Below the pieces are notes generated by a model that saw nothing but the letters and a program-made list of their open reading frames with translations, did no database searches and was not told the origin of the DNA. This document shows, one piece after another, positions 41,942 through 51,365 of a DNA stretch of 64,000 bases; the first letter of the stretch is position 1, and every line of letters begins with the position of its first letter. Source of the DNA: Anaerohalosphaeraceae bacterium (GTDB lineage Bacteria > Planctomycetota > Phycisphaerae > Sedimentisphaerales > Anaerohalosphaeraceae); NCBI GenBank assembly GCA_035378985.1, contig DAOSUR010000008.1, forward strand, positions 75,107-139,106. Reading direction: 5' to 3'. The position numbers and the translations under genes were made by a program.

Positions 41942-43231
41942 TTATTGTTCTTTGGTTGGGTCCGCCACCCTGCCGACAAACAGCACGGTGCCGGTCGGTT
42001 TGTCCTGAATGAGAAAGACAAAGGGCTTGTCGGCCCGAAATACCGGCAAAGGGGCCTGTATCGAAACGAGTTTCATCACGGCTCCGGTGGCGGCGGCGGC
42101 TTCCGTGCCTTCCTCGTCCACCTTGACAAACGCCTTATGTAGAACGTTGGTCAGGAACAAATCCTTTCCGCCGGTGATGCCGGAAAAGTCCGCCGTCATC
42201 GAAAAGCCGTCCGTCAAGCCCAGCGCAATCAGAACCGGTTTCAGCTCACTCTGCCAGGTGAATGTAAAACGAGGCAGATAGACTTCCACCTCCCGACGGT
42301 GCAGCCGGCTGAGCCATTCGGCAAGGGTGTCTGCGGTGAGGGCTTGTTCGAGCTGAATCAGATCGGGGTCTTTGGGCAGGAGGATAACCATCCGCAGGTC
42401 GCCGCCTGTGTAGGGCAGCTCGAGGATTTGGCAAAGGTCATTCTCCGCGTAGCCGAAGTTGTCTTTGCGGGTCATCATCGGCACCTGGACCCGTCGGGTT
42501 TCCACCTTCGGTCCGTCTTCCTGAATTGTATAAGTTGACACAGTAAACCACTCCGTCCGGGTCAGCTGCGGGTCAAAGGGCAGGGCCCATTTGCCCTTGA
42601 AATAAACGGCGTTGGTGACAACCAGCCGGGTAAGCGTGTCGAGTGTACCTTCGGGGATCAGGTTTTTGATGCGTTCCCGGGTTTGTTTTTCGACCCATTG
42701 ATTGATGGTTCGCGCAGCACCGGAGGGATTGGCCGCAAAATCGACCCGCTCCAGATTGGCCGAATAGCAGCCTTGGACCTGTTGGAGAAACGGCTCGGCA
42801 AAGGCCGTTTTTCGGTCCATCCAGAGCGCATTGGCAATTGTCAGTTCATAATCGTTTTTGGATGCCTGCTTTTTGAGATGTTTTTCCAGGCGGCCCATGG
42901 CTTCGTGAAACGGTTCCTGCGGGAGCCAAAAATGCAAGGCATCACAGAATTGCCTTTCGGTAACGCCGCGGGCGCCGGCAAAAACAACGGCCATCGCAGA
43001 GGAGATACTGTAGGGCGAATAAAAGATATTCTCGACAGGTTTTTCCGGAACAGGAAGCCCTGCCAAAGCCCGATACAACTCCACGGCGAAGGTTGTCTGG
43101 GCTTTTACGGTCTGCTCTATGGGATCGTTTCCTGGATCGGAAACGGGCTGGGCCGCCCAACCTATCGAAAATCCGGCCAGAAGGAACAAAACACCCGCCC
43201 GAACCCAAAACCTGCGAATCTCCATATTCAT
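41942..43231 (-). CDS. Secreted serpin (serine protease inhibitor)
   Basis: The 429-residue protein has a signal peptide (VRAGVLFLLAGFSIGWA) and the serpin fold: NIFYSPYSISSAMAVVFAGA, ANALWMDRK, INQWVEKQTRERIKNLIPEG, LVVTNAVYFKGKWALPFD, AFVKVDEEGTEAAAATGAVM and the C-terminal FLIQDKPTGTVLFVGRV. The reactive-loop hinge (EEGTEAAAAT) is the inhibitory type. Counting from the hinge, P1 would be near the VS of KLVSIQ, which would suit elastase- or subtilisin-like proteases. It leads the operon with the two DUF4139 genes; GAGGGAA precedes the ATG. Confidence 0.92.
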   Translation of the reverse strand: MNMEIRRFWVRAGVLFLLAGFSIGWAAQPVSDPGNDPIEQTVKAQTTFAVELYRALAGLPVPEKPVENIFYSPYSISSAMAVVFAGARGVTERQFCDALHFWLPQEPFHEAMGRLEKHLKKQASKNDYELTIANALWMDRKTAFAEPFLQQVQGCYSANLERVDFAANPSGAARTINQWVEKQTRERIKNLIPEGTLDTLTRLVVTNAVYFKGKWALPFDPQLTRTEWFTVSTYTIQEDGPKVETRRVQVPMMTRKDNFGYAENDLCQILELPYTGGDLRMVILLPKDPDLIQLEQALTADTLAEWLSRLHRREVEVYLPRFTFTWQSELKPVLIALGLTDGFSMTADFSGITGGKDLFLTNVLHKAFVKVDEEGTEAAAATGAVMKLVSIQAPLPVFRADKPFVFLIQDKPTGTVLFVGRVADPTKEQ

Positions 43232-43373
43232 TATTCCCTCGCCTGAATTTCCATTTTTCCTTCCCGCCCTTCTTATTAGACACCAATGGAACCCAGGAGT
43301 TGACAAAAAAATGAAAATTCTGCAAATACATACCCCCCTGAAAGAACCGTAGGCGTCAGTTTAGGGAAAAAAC

Positions 43374-44732
43374 TTAAATGGGGCGGCGGAATTTGCTGAT
43401 GACGATTCGGTCAAAGCCGGAGCGGAAAGTCAGCTGCGGATTGAAAAAGAACCGCTCCACGGCGCTGAGTTTGGTTCGCGGCGGCGTATCTTCGGGCAAG
43501 GCCTGGAACAGCAGCACCGGCACAATCCGCATCAGCGTGCTGAACAAAAAGATGCTGTGCAGCTGGCTGTCGGTAAACGTCGGTAGCATCGGCCCGACCC
43601 AGCCGCCCAGCGTAGTGCCCAGAAAGATAAAAACAGACGAGAAGAAATTCAGATACGACAGACCGCTTAACCGGCTTTGATGCGGCAGTGAATTGATAGA
43701 ATAATTGAAACTGGTCAGCGTCAGTCCGCCCCAGGTCAAACCGGCCAGGACCTGCACAATCATCAGAATCCAATAATTCTGTGTGACAATCCAGACCAGC
43801 GGCAGGCCCATCACAACCGTACATTGCAGACGCATCGGACGCACATAGCCGATGCGGTCGCAAATCCGCCCCCACAGCGGCATCGACAGCAGGGTAATCA
43901 GCGTCGGCATCTGGCTCAGACACGTATAGCGGATATACGACAGCTTCATTTCATTGAGCATATAAATCGTGAAAAACGGGGCACTGAAGTTGGCCGCAAA
44001 ATGGATAAGCGAATAGGCCAGCGCAAACTGGCCGAAGGCGCTGTGAAACATCTGCCGGCAGAAATTGGAGAACTGCCCGGGCCGCAGCGACTCGCTGCTG
44101 AGCGTGTGCGGTTCGTGATGCCAGAAAAACAGGAAGGAACTGACGGTTCGGGAAAGTCCGCCGACAATCCAGATGCCCGCAAAAATCAGCAGCGTCTTGC
44201 CCTTGTTGGTGTCCAAAAGATACCCGGCAATCACGGAGGCGGTCAATTGCGAAAGTGTCAGAAGCCGGTTGCGGTTCCCGAAATACTTGCCCCGACGCCG
44301 GCGCGGAACAATATGGCCCATCCAGTCCGCCCAGATGCCCGCTCCGAATCCCATCGCCGCGGCACTGACGGCCATTACGGACATCGCCGCCCAAACGGAC
44401 ACCGGACCGCGGAGAAAAATCACCAGGGCCAGCGGGAAGAAACTTAATCCGTGCAGGCACGTGCCCCAGAACAGAGCCGGTTTATAGTGGCGGGGATTGC
44501 GAATCCAAACCGGCACCCGCAGCTGAATCAGACCGGTCATCAGAGCCGGCAAACCGGCTCCAATACCGATTTCAAATTTGGTCGCACCGAGGGCATTTAG
44601 AAAGGGGACATAAAAAGTCTGTTGAAGGCCGATGGCTATCATAGCCAAAAGCCCTTCGAACACAGACAGACGCATCGTTTGCAGACGCTGTCTGCGATCT
44701 ATAATCTTTTCTTTTAGAGAAACTCTCGACAT
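43374..44732 (-). CDS. Major facilitator superfamily transporter
   Basis: The 452-residue protein has about twelve hydrophobic segments. Features are LLAMIAIGLQQTFYVPFLNA at the start, VWAAMSVMAVSAAAMGFGAG, then MPTLITLLSMPLWGRICDRIGYVRP in the seventh-segment loop (the G-x-x-x-D-R-x-G MFS motif). Its N- and C-termini are charged and cytoplasmic in type. Substrate cannot be inferred. It is 142 bases upstream of the serpin and may be transcribed separately. The ribosome site is weak. Confidence 0.8.
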   Translation of the reverse strand: MSRVSLKEKIIDRRQRLQTMRLSVFEGLLAMIAIGLQQTFYVPFLNALGATKFEIGIGAGLPALMTGLIQLRVPVWIRNPRHYKPALFWGTCLHGLSFFPLALVIFLRGPVSVWAAMSVMAVSAAAMGFGAGIWADWMGHIVPRRRRGKYFGNRNRLLTLSQLTASVIAGYLLDTNKGKTLLIFAGIWIVGGLSRTVSSFLFFWHHEPHTLSSESLRPGQFSNFCRQMFHSAFGQFALAYSLIHFAANFSAPFFTIYMLNEMKLSYIRYTCLSQMPTLITLLSMPLWGRICDRIGYVRPMRLQCTVVMGLPLVWIVTQNYWILMIVQVLAGLTWGGLTLTSFNYSINSLPHQSRLSGLSYLNFFSSVFIFLGTTLGGWVGPMLPTFTDSQLHSIFLFSTLMRIVPVLLFQALPEDTPPRTKLSAVERFFFNPQLTFRSGFDRIVISKFRRPI

Positions 44733-44819
44733 ATCTTTTTATTTCGACAAAAAAGGAAAGGGCAATTTATAGACGAAAAGAAACCGGAATACAAGAGGCA
44801 AATCCGGAACAGAAACTAT

Positions 44820-44847
44820 TTGCTTTTCGCAATGAAAGATGTAAAAT
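44820..44847 (+). promoter_or_regulatory. Promoter of the Pmp3-like gene
   Basis: TTGCTT (44820-44825), 16 bases and TAAAAT (44842-44847), about 45 bases before the ATG at 44893. Confidence 0.45.
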
Positions 44848-44892
44848 CATATCGAGAATTGGGCATCTTAACCCCCTTTAAGGAGTTCATCT

Positions 44893-45057
44893 ATGACAGT
44901 TTTGAAAATCATTCTTGCGATTGTCCTTCCACCGGTAGCCGCTTTTCTGCAGGTGGGTCTGGGAATGCACTTTTGGCTGAATATAGTTCTGACGATCCTT
45001 GGCGGCCTGCCGGGAATGATTCACGCCCTCTGGCTGGTTGCAACAAATAAACAATAA
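44893..45057 (+). CDS. Pmp3/YqaE-family (UPF0057) small membrane proteolipid
   Basis: The frame gives 54 residues with two membrane spans and the family pattern: IILAIVLPPVAAFLQVG and LNIVLTILGGLPGMIHALWL, ending ATNKQ. Pmp3-type proteins are small inner-membrane proteolipids linked to salt and cation stress. AAGGAG lies seven bases before the ATG. The gene is short and easily missed. It is alone, between the MFS gene and the PEP-CTERM gene. Confidence 0.9.
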   Translation: MTVLKIILAIVLPPVAAFLQVGLGMHFWLNIVLTILGGLPGMIHALWLVATNKQ

Positions 45058-45111
45058 AAAAGACCTTTATTCTTACCTTCTGTTAATACAGGGCGATTGG
45101 GCAATTTTGGC

Positions 45112-45140
45112 TTGATTTTCCTGACCCTCTGTGGTATAAT
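45112..45140 (+). promoter_or_regulatory. Strong promoter of the second PEP-CTERM gene
   Basis: TTGATT (45112-45117), 17 bases and the perfect TATAAT (45135-45140). The transcript should start near 45147, leaving a leader of about 60 bases that contains a hairpin. Confidence 0.75.
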
Positions 45141-45163
45141 CCATCTGGATTGATGGGGGTAGG

Positions 45164-45189
45164 AGGAGTTAACGGATTCGCTAACTCCT
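45164..45189 (+). promoter_or_regulatory. Leader hairpin before the second PEP-CTERM gene
   Basis: AGGAGTTA (45164-45171) and TAACTCCT (45182-45189) form a perfect eight-pair stem with a ten-base loop, ending a few bases before the ribosome site AAGGAGG. The 5' arm itself contains an AGGAG and could sequester or mimic the site, so translational control is possible but untested. Confidence 0.4.
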
Positions 45190-45205
45190 AAAAGGAGGGC
45201 CAATC

Positions 45206-46024
45206 GTGGAAACCAAGCCGTTTTTGCGTGCCGCTGTTTCTTTATTCTTTACCCTTCAGCCCTGTTTATTTGCCTCGTTTGCATCGTGTAATTCGTATGC
45301 CGTCTATGGAAATCTTTCAAATTCAGACCTGGAAATATCTGTATTGCCCGGCCTGCCCGCCTCCAGCGATGTCCTCAGCGGCACCGGTCTTTCGGATTAC
45401 GCTTCCAGCTGGGCCCAGGCCACACTCGATGGGAAAGTCTGCGGATTGACAGAAGGGTTCAGCACTGCCGGCAAAAATGTCTATGCAGCCAGCACGTCTG
45501 TCAGTTCCGCCGACTGGCTCGTTTGGTCAAATACAGTCCCGCTCGGCACACCAGTGCGGGTCTGGGTTGACCTTCTTTTTGATGGACAGCTGTATTCGGA
45601 ACAAAGTCTGGCCGTCAGTTTCGCTTCCGTTCAGCTTTCGATGAATGGACAGTCCATCTGCACCGGCTCCGCCCGCTATCAATACCCGACTGTCACGGCG
45701 GACGGCTTGTGGGCCGGGGCCTATTTCGCCGGCGGTGACTTCTCTTATAATGTGTATGCGCCGGCCTCCCTGTTCATTCAGACGGCCGTCGGGCAGACAA
45801 TCAACCTGACCCTGACGCTTCAAACCTCGATTGAATGTACGCAAACAACCCTCGGCGGAGCCCGAACGGACTTTTCCTCTTGCAGCTCCTATACCTTTCT
45901 GGGGGTTTACTCTGTCGGAACGCCGTCCAAACCTCTGAACGTCCAGCTGATTCTCATTCCGGAACCGGCCTCGCTGCTGCTGGTCTGCGGAGGGCTGCTT
46001 CAGCCCCGAAATTTCAGGAAGTAA
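45206..46024 (+). CDS. Secreted PEP-CTERM-like protein, cysteine-containing
   Basis: The 272-residue protein starts at GTG with AAGGAGG upstream. It has a signal peptide (AAVSLFFTLQPCLFASFASC) and a C-terminal PEP-CTERM-like tail (IPEPASLLLVCGGLLQPRNF then RK). The hydrophobic part is short, so surface sorting may be less efficient than in the first PEP-CTERM protein. The middle is Ser/Thr-rich, beta-type sequence with several cysteines and matches no family I know. It has its own strong promoter and precedes the hydrolase locus. Confidence 0.75.
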   Translation: METKPFLRAAVSLFFTLQPCLFASFASCNSYAVYGNLSNSDLEISVLPGLPASSDVLSGTGLSDYASSWAQATLDGKVCGLTEGFSTAGKNVYAASTSVSSADWLVWSNTVPLGTPVRVWVDLLFDGQLYSEQSLAVSFASVQLSMNGQSICTGSARYQYPTVTADGLWAGAYFAGGDFSYNVYAPASLFIQTAVGQTINLTLTLQTSIECTQTTLGGARTDFSSCSSYTFLGVYSVGTPSKPLNVQLILIPEPASLLLVCGGLLQPRNFRK

Positions 46025-46111
46025 ACGCTTTTCTTCTTGCCCGACAGAAAGAATCCCGCTACAATCCGTACACAATACGCTGAAATAAGAAAACCGAAAG
46101 GGGTCGGACCT

Positions 46112-46366
46112 ATGGCGGACTGTCCAAAGAAGGATGTTTGTACACTGCTGACGGACAAAACCTTTCAGAAAATGCCGGGGCTACTGCAGCGGTTTCGGCA
46201 GAACTTCTGTGATTCGGATTTCGCTCTGTGTGCACGGTATCAGGTAGCAAAGGAATGCGGCGATGCACTTGTTCCGGACTCGATGCTGCCGACGCAGATT
46301 GACTGGGCCCGGCAGCTCATTCAGGAAGAAAAAACCGCCCACAATCCGCCCAAAAGCGGCTCCTGA
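46112..46366 (+). CDS. Four-cysteine small protein, paralogue 1
   Basis: The 84-residue protein has cysteines at 4, 10, 33 and 40 and the block CARYQV at 40-45, then VPxxMLPTQ (54-62) and WA (65-66). Two more genes in this window (53031 and 54986) share all of these at the same residue numbers. Four cysteines in two pairs suggest a metal or Fe-S site, which is inference. I recall similar short C-x5-C...YC-x6-CARY sequences in other anaerobes but no known function. I start at MADCPKK because the paralogues align from there. Confidence 0.75.
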   Translation: MADCPKKDVCTLLTDKTFQKMPGLLQRFRQNFCDSDFALCARYQVAKECGDALVPDSMLPTQIDWARQLIQEEKTAHNPPKSGS

Positions 46367-46767
46367 AGAAAGACATCTTGCGTCCAAGTCCAGTCCCGAA
46401 TCCGGCAGCCGGCCGCCCCTGTTGACGGGTAACTGACCACTGATAACTGGTTGCTTGCAGCTGGCCCCCCCCTTTTTCAGCAGGGTTTTGTCCGAAATGC
46501 TCACAAAAACCTGAATTTTTTCCCAGAAATCCCCCCTCGTTGCGCTATTTCTTAATAGAGTGCCCAGCCTGCCAGCAGAAAGGGCAGATGGTATCTGGCT
46601 CGTTTTGATTTGACCCGAACCTGGGGGATGCAGATGAGCAGACTTCGGCAGGTGCACCAGCCCAGCCGGCACCGACTAAAACGGCAGCTTGGCAGCTGAC
46701 CTTTTCGAATTTGGACAATTTGCACGAAACCGGAAGAAAAAAGCAACCCGGTGCTTTGGAGGGAAAA
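46367..46767. other. Intergenic stretch with repeat-like sequence
   Basis: No gene is seen in these 401 bases. At 46400-46460 it contains CCGGCAGCCGGC and an ACTGATAACTG-type segment, resembling the 31.1 kb intergenic element in the other orientation. The promoter of the GH51-like gene should lie near its 3' end; I saw no strong -35/-10 pair. Confidence 0.4.
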
Positions 46768-49734
46768 ATGAGACCTTATAAAAAAATTCTAATGCCCCCT
46801 GACCTTTTTCTGCCGGCTATACTCCTCTTTTCCATCCCTCTGCACGCAGCCGTCGTGATGCTCGGCAGCTTTGAAGGAAGTATGGACGGCTGGACAGCGG
46901 ACGGCAGTGTCTCGGTCTCTTATTCGACGCAGGGGGTAACCGCCGGAGCTTCTTCGCTGCAGGTCGTTTTCCCCAGCGGCTGGCTCGGCATCCTCAAGAA
47001 AAACATGCTCCCGCAGCCGGACCTTCTGAAAACTATGACCGCCATCCAGCTGGATGTAACCACACGAAACGACGCCGGTCAGATTCCCGGCGGATGGCTG
47101 AATTTGTTCTTTGTTATCAACAGCCAAACAGGCGGCTGGCAGCAATTTAATCTGAGCTACCCCGGCGTGCCGTCAAGTCCAAGAACCGACACGCTGACCG
47201 TGACTATACCCCAGAGTGTTCGGGATACGTTTATTCAGAACGGCGCCGGCGGCTGGGCTGAATTTTTCATTATCACCAACTCCGGAACCGGCGGCGGGAC
47301 GCTCTGGCTGGATAATATCCGCGCCGTACTCCCGGATTCCGGGACTGTAACCATTCAAATCAGCGCCGATGCGCCGATTCGCACCATCCCGATGACCCTG
47401 TACGGAGCCAACCTGCAGTCCTGGGACGGTGCACAGGCCGGGACGAATACGACCTTTAACAATTTAATGAAAGCATCCGGACGAAAATATTTCCGGATTC
47501 CGGGCGGCTCCTGGAGCAACGGCCATCTCTGGAGCGACATAGAAGGTCCCAACGGCACCGCCGCCTGGAAGGTCAGTTATACCGAATACCTGAATCTGAT
47601 GGCGGCACTCAGCCAGCCGGGCGAAACCACTCCTCCGACCCTGCAGCCGATCGTGAACTTTCCCGGCTGGTGGTATGACACCCTTCAGGACGATACCCCC
47701 TACGACGAAGAAAATCAGAACTACCAGATTGCCCATCAGAAGGCTGTCAATGCGGCGGTTGCATGGGTCCAGGACCAGACCTCCCGGCCCGTGTGCGCCC
47801 AATACTGGGAAATCGGCAACGAAATCGGCGGACCTTGGGAAGTCGGGTGGTTCGAAGGCATCAGCGGAACGTATTACGGCGACCGATTTGCGGATTTCTA
47901 TCTGGCAATGAAGGCCGTCAATCCCTCCATCAAAATCGGCGCCTGCGCCGAACCCAAACACGAACTTCAGCCCTGGGGCTGGTACGTGGGCTACTGGACC
48001 TATGATACGCTTGTCGCCGCCGCCGCCAAGAACGCGGTTCCTGATTTTCTGATTATTCATGCGTATCCCGGCTCGGGTCAGCCCGCTTCGTACAATCCGA
48101 CGCTCTTAAGTACGGACATCGACGATATCGGAGTCTTTACCTCCAGTCTGAACAGCATTGTGCAAAACGCCCTCGGTGCACAATATGTCGGTCAGATTCG
48201 CTATGGAATGACGGAATGGGATGCCGGCGGACATGACAGCTACAACCGCGTAAGCTGTTATGTGAACGCCCTGTTTCATGCGCAGTACATTCTGGAAATG
48301 GCCAGGCATAACTGGGACCTGTCCAATCCCTGGATTCCGGAGTACAGAGCCGATTTTCGTGTCTATCCGGTTTGGTACGTCAATCCGATGCTGATCCATC
48401 ATTTCGGACGGCATATGGTTCAGGCCTCCAGCTCCAATACCCCCCTGGTTCGGGCGTATGCGGCCAAGGATGACCAGGGGAATCTGACCATCTTTGTCTT
48501 TAACAATTCCCCCAGCTCGGACATTACGGCCAATATCCAGATTACCGGTTTTTCCGCCGGCCAAAGCGGTCAGCAGTGGCTGCTGGAGCCGGACGGGGCC
48601 GTCATCTCCGGCGGCATCACTGTCCAGGACAAGGACGACATCCGCATCAACGGCGTCCTGCATCCGGACCCGCTGGCGGCTCCCTCTTACGCGCCGCAGG
48701 CATTTCGTTCAGGAAATACATTTCAGATTCCTCTGCCGGCAAGCGGCATGATGCTGATGAAGATTCCCCCTCCCAACAGCGACACGACTCCCCCGGCCGC
48801 TCCCACAGGCTTGACAGCTGTTTTAAACGGCATCAACATCCGGCTGGACTGGAACGACAACACCGAACCGGACCTGCGGGGCTACCATATTTACCGCTCG
48901 ACAACCTTCGGCAGCGGGTACCGCCGACTGAACGCCGCCGTTCTGACCGAGTCCGGTTATCTCGATACCGCCGTTGCCTCCGGCCAAACCTACTACTACG
49001 TGGTTCGGGCCGTGGATACCCTCTGGAATGAATCCGACGTTTCCAGTCAGGCCTCCGCCACTGTTCCCAAGACGGCACTGGGAACCATTCTCTATGAACG
49101 ATGGGACGGAATTCCCGGTTCCTCTGTCTCTTCGCTGACATCGAACCCTGCTTATCCGAACAATCCGTCCTTTGCGGGCCGGCTCACCGCCCTCGAAGGC
49201 CCAAGCAATATCGGAGAAAACTACGGCACCCGCATCCGCGGGTATTTATATCCGCCTGCAACCGGCCCCTACACCTTCTGGATTGCCGGGGATGACAACT
49301 GCCAGCTGCGGCTGAGCACCGACGGCAATCCGGCCAACGCCTCTCTGATTGCCTCGGTCCCCGGCTGGACGGACCCCCGACAATGGAACAAGTATTCGTC
49401 TCAGCAGTCCAGTCCTCGCACCCTCACGGCCGGCCAGAAATATTACATCGAGGTCCTGCACAAGGAATACACCGGCGGGGATCACGTGGCCGTCGCCTGG
49501 AGCGGACCGGGCTTCTCGCAGGAAGTCATCGCCGGAAACTACCTGTCGCCGTGGCTAAGCGGCCTGTACGGCGACTTCAACAGCAGCGGGGCCGTCTCCA
49601 TCGAAGACCTCATGCACCTGGCGGAAGTCTGGGTGTCAAACAATTGCGTTCTGACTTCGGCGGTCGACCAAAACGGCGACTGTGTGGTTGACCTTTCCGA
49701 GTTTGCGGAGTTTGCACGAAACTGGCTGAAATAG
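46768..49734 (+). CDS. Secreted clan GH-A (GH51-like) arabinofuranosidase-type enzyme with FN3, PA14 and dockerin-like domains
   Basis: The 988-residue protein has a signal peptide, then a beta-sandwich (about 25-180). The catalytic (beta/alpha)8 domain spans about 185-620: FRIPGGSWSNGHLW, the acid/base in YWEIGNEIGGPW and the nucleophile in YGMTEWDAGG. An FN3 domain (PAAPTGLTAVLNG onward, about 670-765) and a PA14 domain (about 770-920, with GDDNCQLRLS and YYIEVLHKEY) follow. A dockerin-like pair ends it (SSGAVSIEDLMHLAEVWV and DCVVDLSEFAEFARNWL). It probably removes arabinose from arabinoxylan or arabinan; a GH39 or other GH-A assignment is possible. GGAGGG precedes the ATG. Confidence 0.8.
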   Translation: MRPYKKILMPPDLFLPAILLFSIPLHAAVVMLGSFEGSMDGWTADGSVSVSYSTQGVTAGASSLQVVFPSGWLGILKKNMLPQPDLLKTMTAIQLDVTTRNDAGQIPGGWLNLFFVINSQTGGWQQFNLSYPGVPSSPRTDTLTVTIPQSVRDTFIQNGAGGWAEFFIITNSGTGGGTLWLDNIRAVLPDSGTVTIQISADAPIRTIPMTLYGANLQSWDGAQAGTNTTFNNLMKASGRKYFRIPGGSWSNGHLWSDIEGPNGTAAWKVSYTEYLNLMAALSQPGETTPPTLQPIVNFPGWWYDTLQDDTPYDEENQNYQIAHQKAVNAAVAWVQDQTSRPVCAQYWEIGNEIGGPWEVGWFEGISGTYYGDRFADFYLAMKAVNPSIKIGACAEPKHELQPWGWYVGYWTYDTLVAAAAKNAVPDFLIIHAYPGSGQPASYNPTLLSTDIDDIGVFTSSLNSIVQNALGAQYVGQIRYGMTEWDAGGHDSYNRVSCYVNALFHAQYILEMARHNWDLSNPWIPEYRADFRVYPVWYVNPMLIHHFGRHMVQASSSNTPLVRAYAAKDDQGNLTIFVFNNSPSSDITANIQITGFSAGQSGQQWLLEPDGAVISGGITVQDKDDIRINGVLHPDPLAAPSYAPQAFRSGNTFQIPLPASGMMLMKIPPPNSDTTPPAAPTGLTAVLNGINIRLDWNDNTEPDLRGYHIYRSTTFGSGYRRLNAAVLTESGYLDTAVASGQTYYYVVRAVDTLWNESDVSSQASATVPKTALGTILYERWDGIPGSSVSSLTSNPAYPNNPSFAGRLTALEGPSNIGENYGTRIRGYLYPPATGPYTFWIAGDDNCQLRLSTDGNPANASLIASVPGWTDPRQWNKYSSQQSSPRTLTAGQKYYIEVLHKEYTGGDHVAVAWSGPGFSQEVIAGNYLSPWLSGLYGDFNSSGAVSIEDLMHLAEVWVSNNCVLTSAVDQNGDCVVDLSEFAEFARNWLK

Positions 49735-49751
49735 AATCGGATGGACCCTTG

Positions 49752-51338
49752 ATGAAAAGTCGATGGACCTTGCTGCTCTGTCTGGGTATCGTTCCGCTCG
49801 GCTCTTCCGGCGGCGCCCAATCCACTTTCCGAAATCCCATCCTGCGGGGAATGAATCCCGACCCGAGCATCTGCCGTGTCGGAGAGGATTACTATCTGGT
49901 AACCTCCTCGTTCGAATATTTTCCCGGTCTGCCGATTTATCACAGCAAAGACCTGGTCCACTGGAAATTAATCGGATACGCCCTGACGCGGGAAAGCCAA
50001 AATCCCCTGAGGGGCTGTGACGCCGGCGGCGGACAGTATGCCGCCACAATCCGATGCCATCAGGGAACTTTCTACATCAGCGGCACCAATTACGGGGGAA
50101 AAGGAACACAGGGGGTCTTTTACGTAACCGCCGAAAATCCCGCCGGTCCCTGGTCTGAACCGCACTGGCTGGGCTATTGGTACGTGGACCCTTCGCTGCT
50201 GTTCGAAGACGATGTGGTTTACTATCTCAGTCCGGATAACAAAGAAAGCTTCCTGCTCGGGATTCTGGATTTGAAAACCGACCGGATGAACGAGCCGCTG
50301 AAAAAAATTGCCTCCGGTCTGGGCGGCTCCTCTCCGGAAGGGCCGCATTTGTATAAAATCAAAGACTATTACTATCTGCTGTCGGCCGAAGGCGGAACCG
50401 GGTACGAGCACAGCGCCGTCATCCAGCGCAGCCGATCTCCCTGGGGGCCGTATGAAGCGAGCCCACACAACCCCGTCGCTTCCCATAAGAATGACCCCGA
50501 CAATCCGTTTCACGCTATCGGCCATGCGGATATGGTGGAAACCCCGGACGGCTGGTGGATGGTTTGTCTGGGAATTCGTCCGCGGGGAGGCCGCTATCAT
50601 CATTTGGGACGGGAGACCTTTCTGGCTCCGGTGTCCTGGACCGAAGACGGCTGGCCTAAAATCGGAACCGACGGCATCGTCAGGGAGGAATACCCGGCCC
50701 CGAAGCTGCCGACGCATCTCTGGGAAAAAGAGCCGACTCGGGACGATTTCGACAGCCCGTCCCTTCAGCTGGTCTGGAATTTTCTCCGCAACCCGCATCC
50801 GGAAGACTGGTCGCTGACGGCCCGACCCGGCTTTATGAGACTGAACGGTTCAAAAATCAGTTTTCAGGAAAAAGACTCTCCGGCCTTTGTCTGCCGCCGG
50901 CAGACCGCTTTCAATATCTCCGCCTCGGCGGCAATTGAATTTATCCCCACAGACGCCAACGAAGAGGCCGGTCTGGTCATTCGCGGAAACGACAACAATC
51001 ATTACGACTTTGTCATCACCCTTCGGAACGGAAAACGAGTCATCCTGTTCCGAGCGGTTCTGCAGGGTCGAATTGCCCAAACAGCCATTCAGCCGGTCCC
51101 GGACGGCCGGCTGATTCTGCAAATCACGGCGGATGCTCTCGAATATCGATTTGGGCTCCTGTCGGAAAGCAAAGAACGCCGAAGAATTGCCTCCGCCGCA
51201 ACAAAAAATCTGTCCACCGAAGTCATCGGCGGGTTTACCGGCGTCTTTATCGGAATGTATGCATCCGGAAACGGAAAAGCCAATCAAAACCCGGCCGATT
51301 TTGACTGGTTTGATTTTGAGGAAAATGACGAAATATAA
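49752..51338 (+). CDS. Secreted GH43 enzyme (beta-xylosidase/arabinofuranosidase type)
   Basis: The 528-residue protein has a signal peptide and a five-bladed GH43 domain. The general base Asp is in NPDPSICRVG, the pKa-modulating Asp is in YVDPSLLFED, and the acid Glu is in SSPEGPHLYK. A beta-sandwich C-domain (about 325-528, starting WEKEPTRDDFDSPSLQL) shapes the active site in the XynB-like subfamilies. Likely products are xylose or arabinose from short oligosaccharides. It follows the GH51-like gene by 17 bases and precedes the GH29 gene by 27, so the three form an operon. The ribosome site is weak. Confidence 0.88.
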   Translation: MKSRWTLLLCLGIVPLGSSGGAQSTFRNPILRGMNPDPSICRVGEDYYLVTSSFEYFPGLPIYHSKDLVHWKLIGYALTRESQNPLRGCDAGGGQYAATIRCHQGTFYISGTNYGGKGTQGVFYVTAENPAGPWSEPHWLGYWYVDPSLLFEDDVVYYLSPDNKESFLLGILDLKTDRMNEPLKKIASGLGGSSPEGPHLYKIKDYYYLLSAEGGTGYEHSAVIQRSRSPWGPYEASPHNPVASHKNDPDNPFHAIGHADMVETPDGWWMVCLGIRPRGGRYHHLGRETFLAPVSWTEDGWPKIGTDGIVREEYPAPKLPTHLWEKEPTRDDFDSPSLQLVWNFLRNPHPEDWSLTARPGFMRLNGSKISFQEKDSPAFVCRRQTAFNISASAAIEFIPTDANEEAGLVIRGNDNNHYDFVITLRNGKRVILFRAVLQGRIAQTAIQPVPDGRLILQITADALEYRFGLLSESKERRRIASAATKNLSTEVIGGFTGVFIGMYASGNGKANQNPADFDWFDFEENDEI

Positions 51339-51365
51339 CAAAAAGCAGAAGACAGGAGGTCTGGT

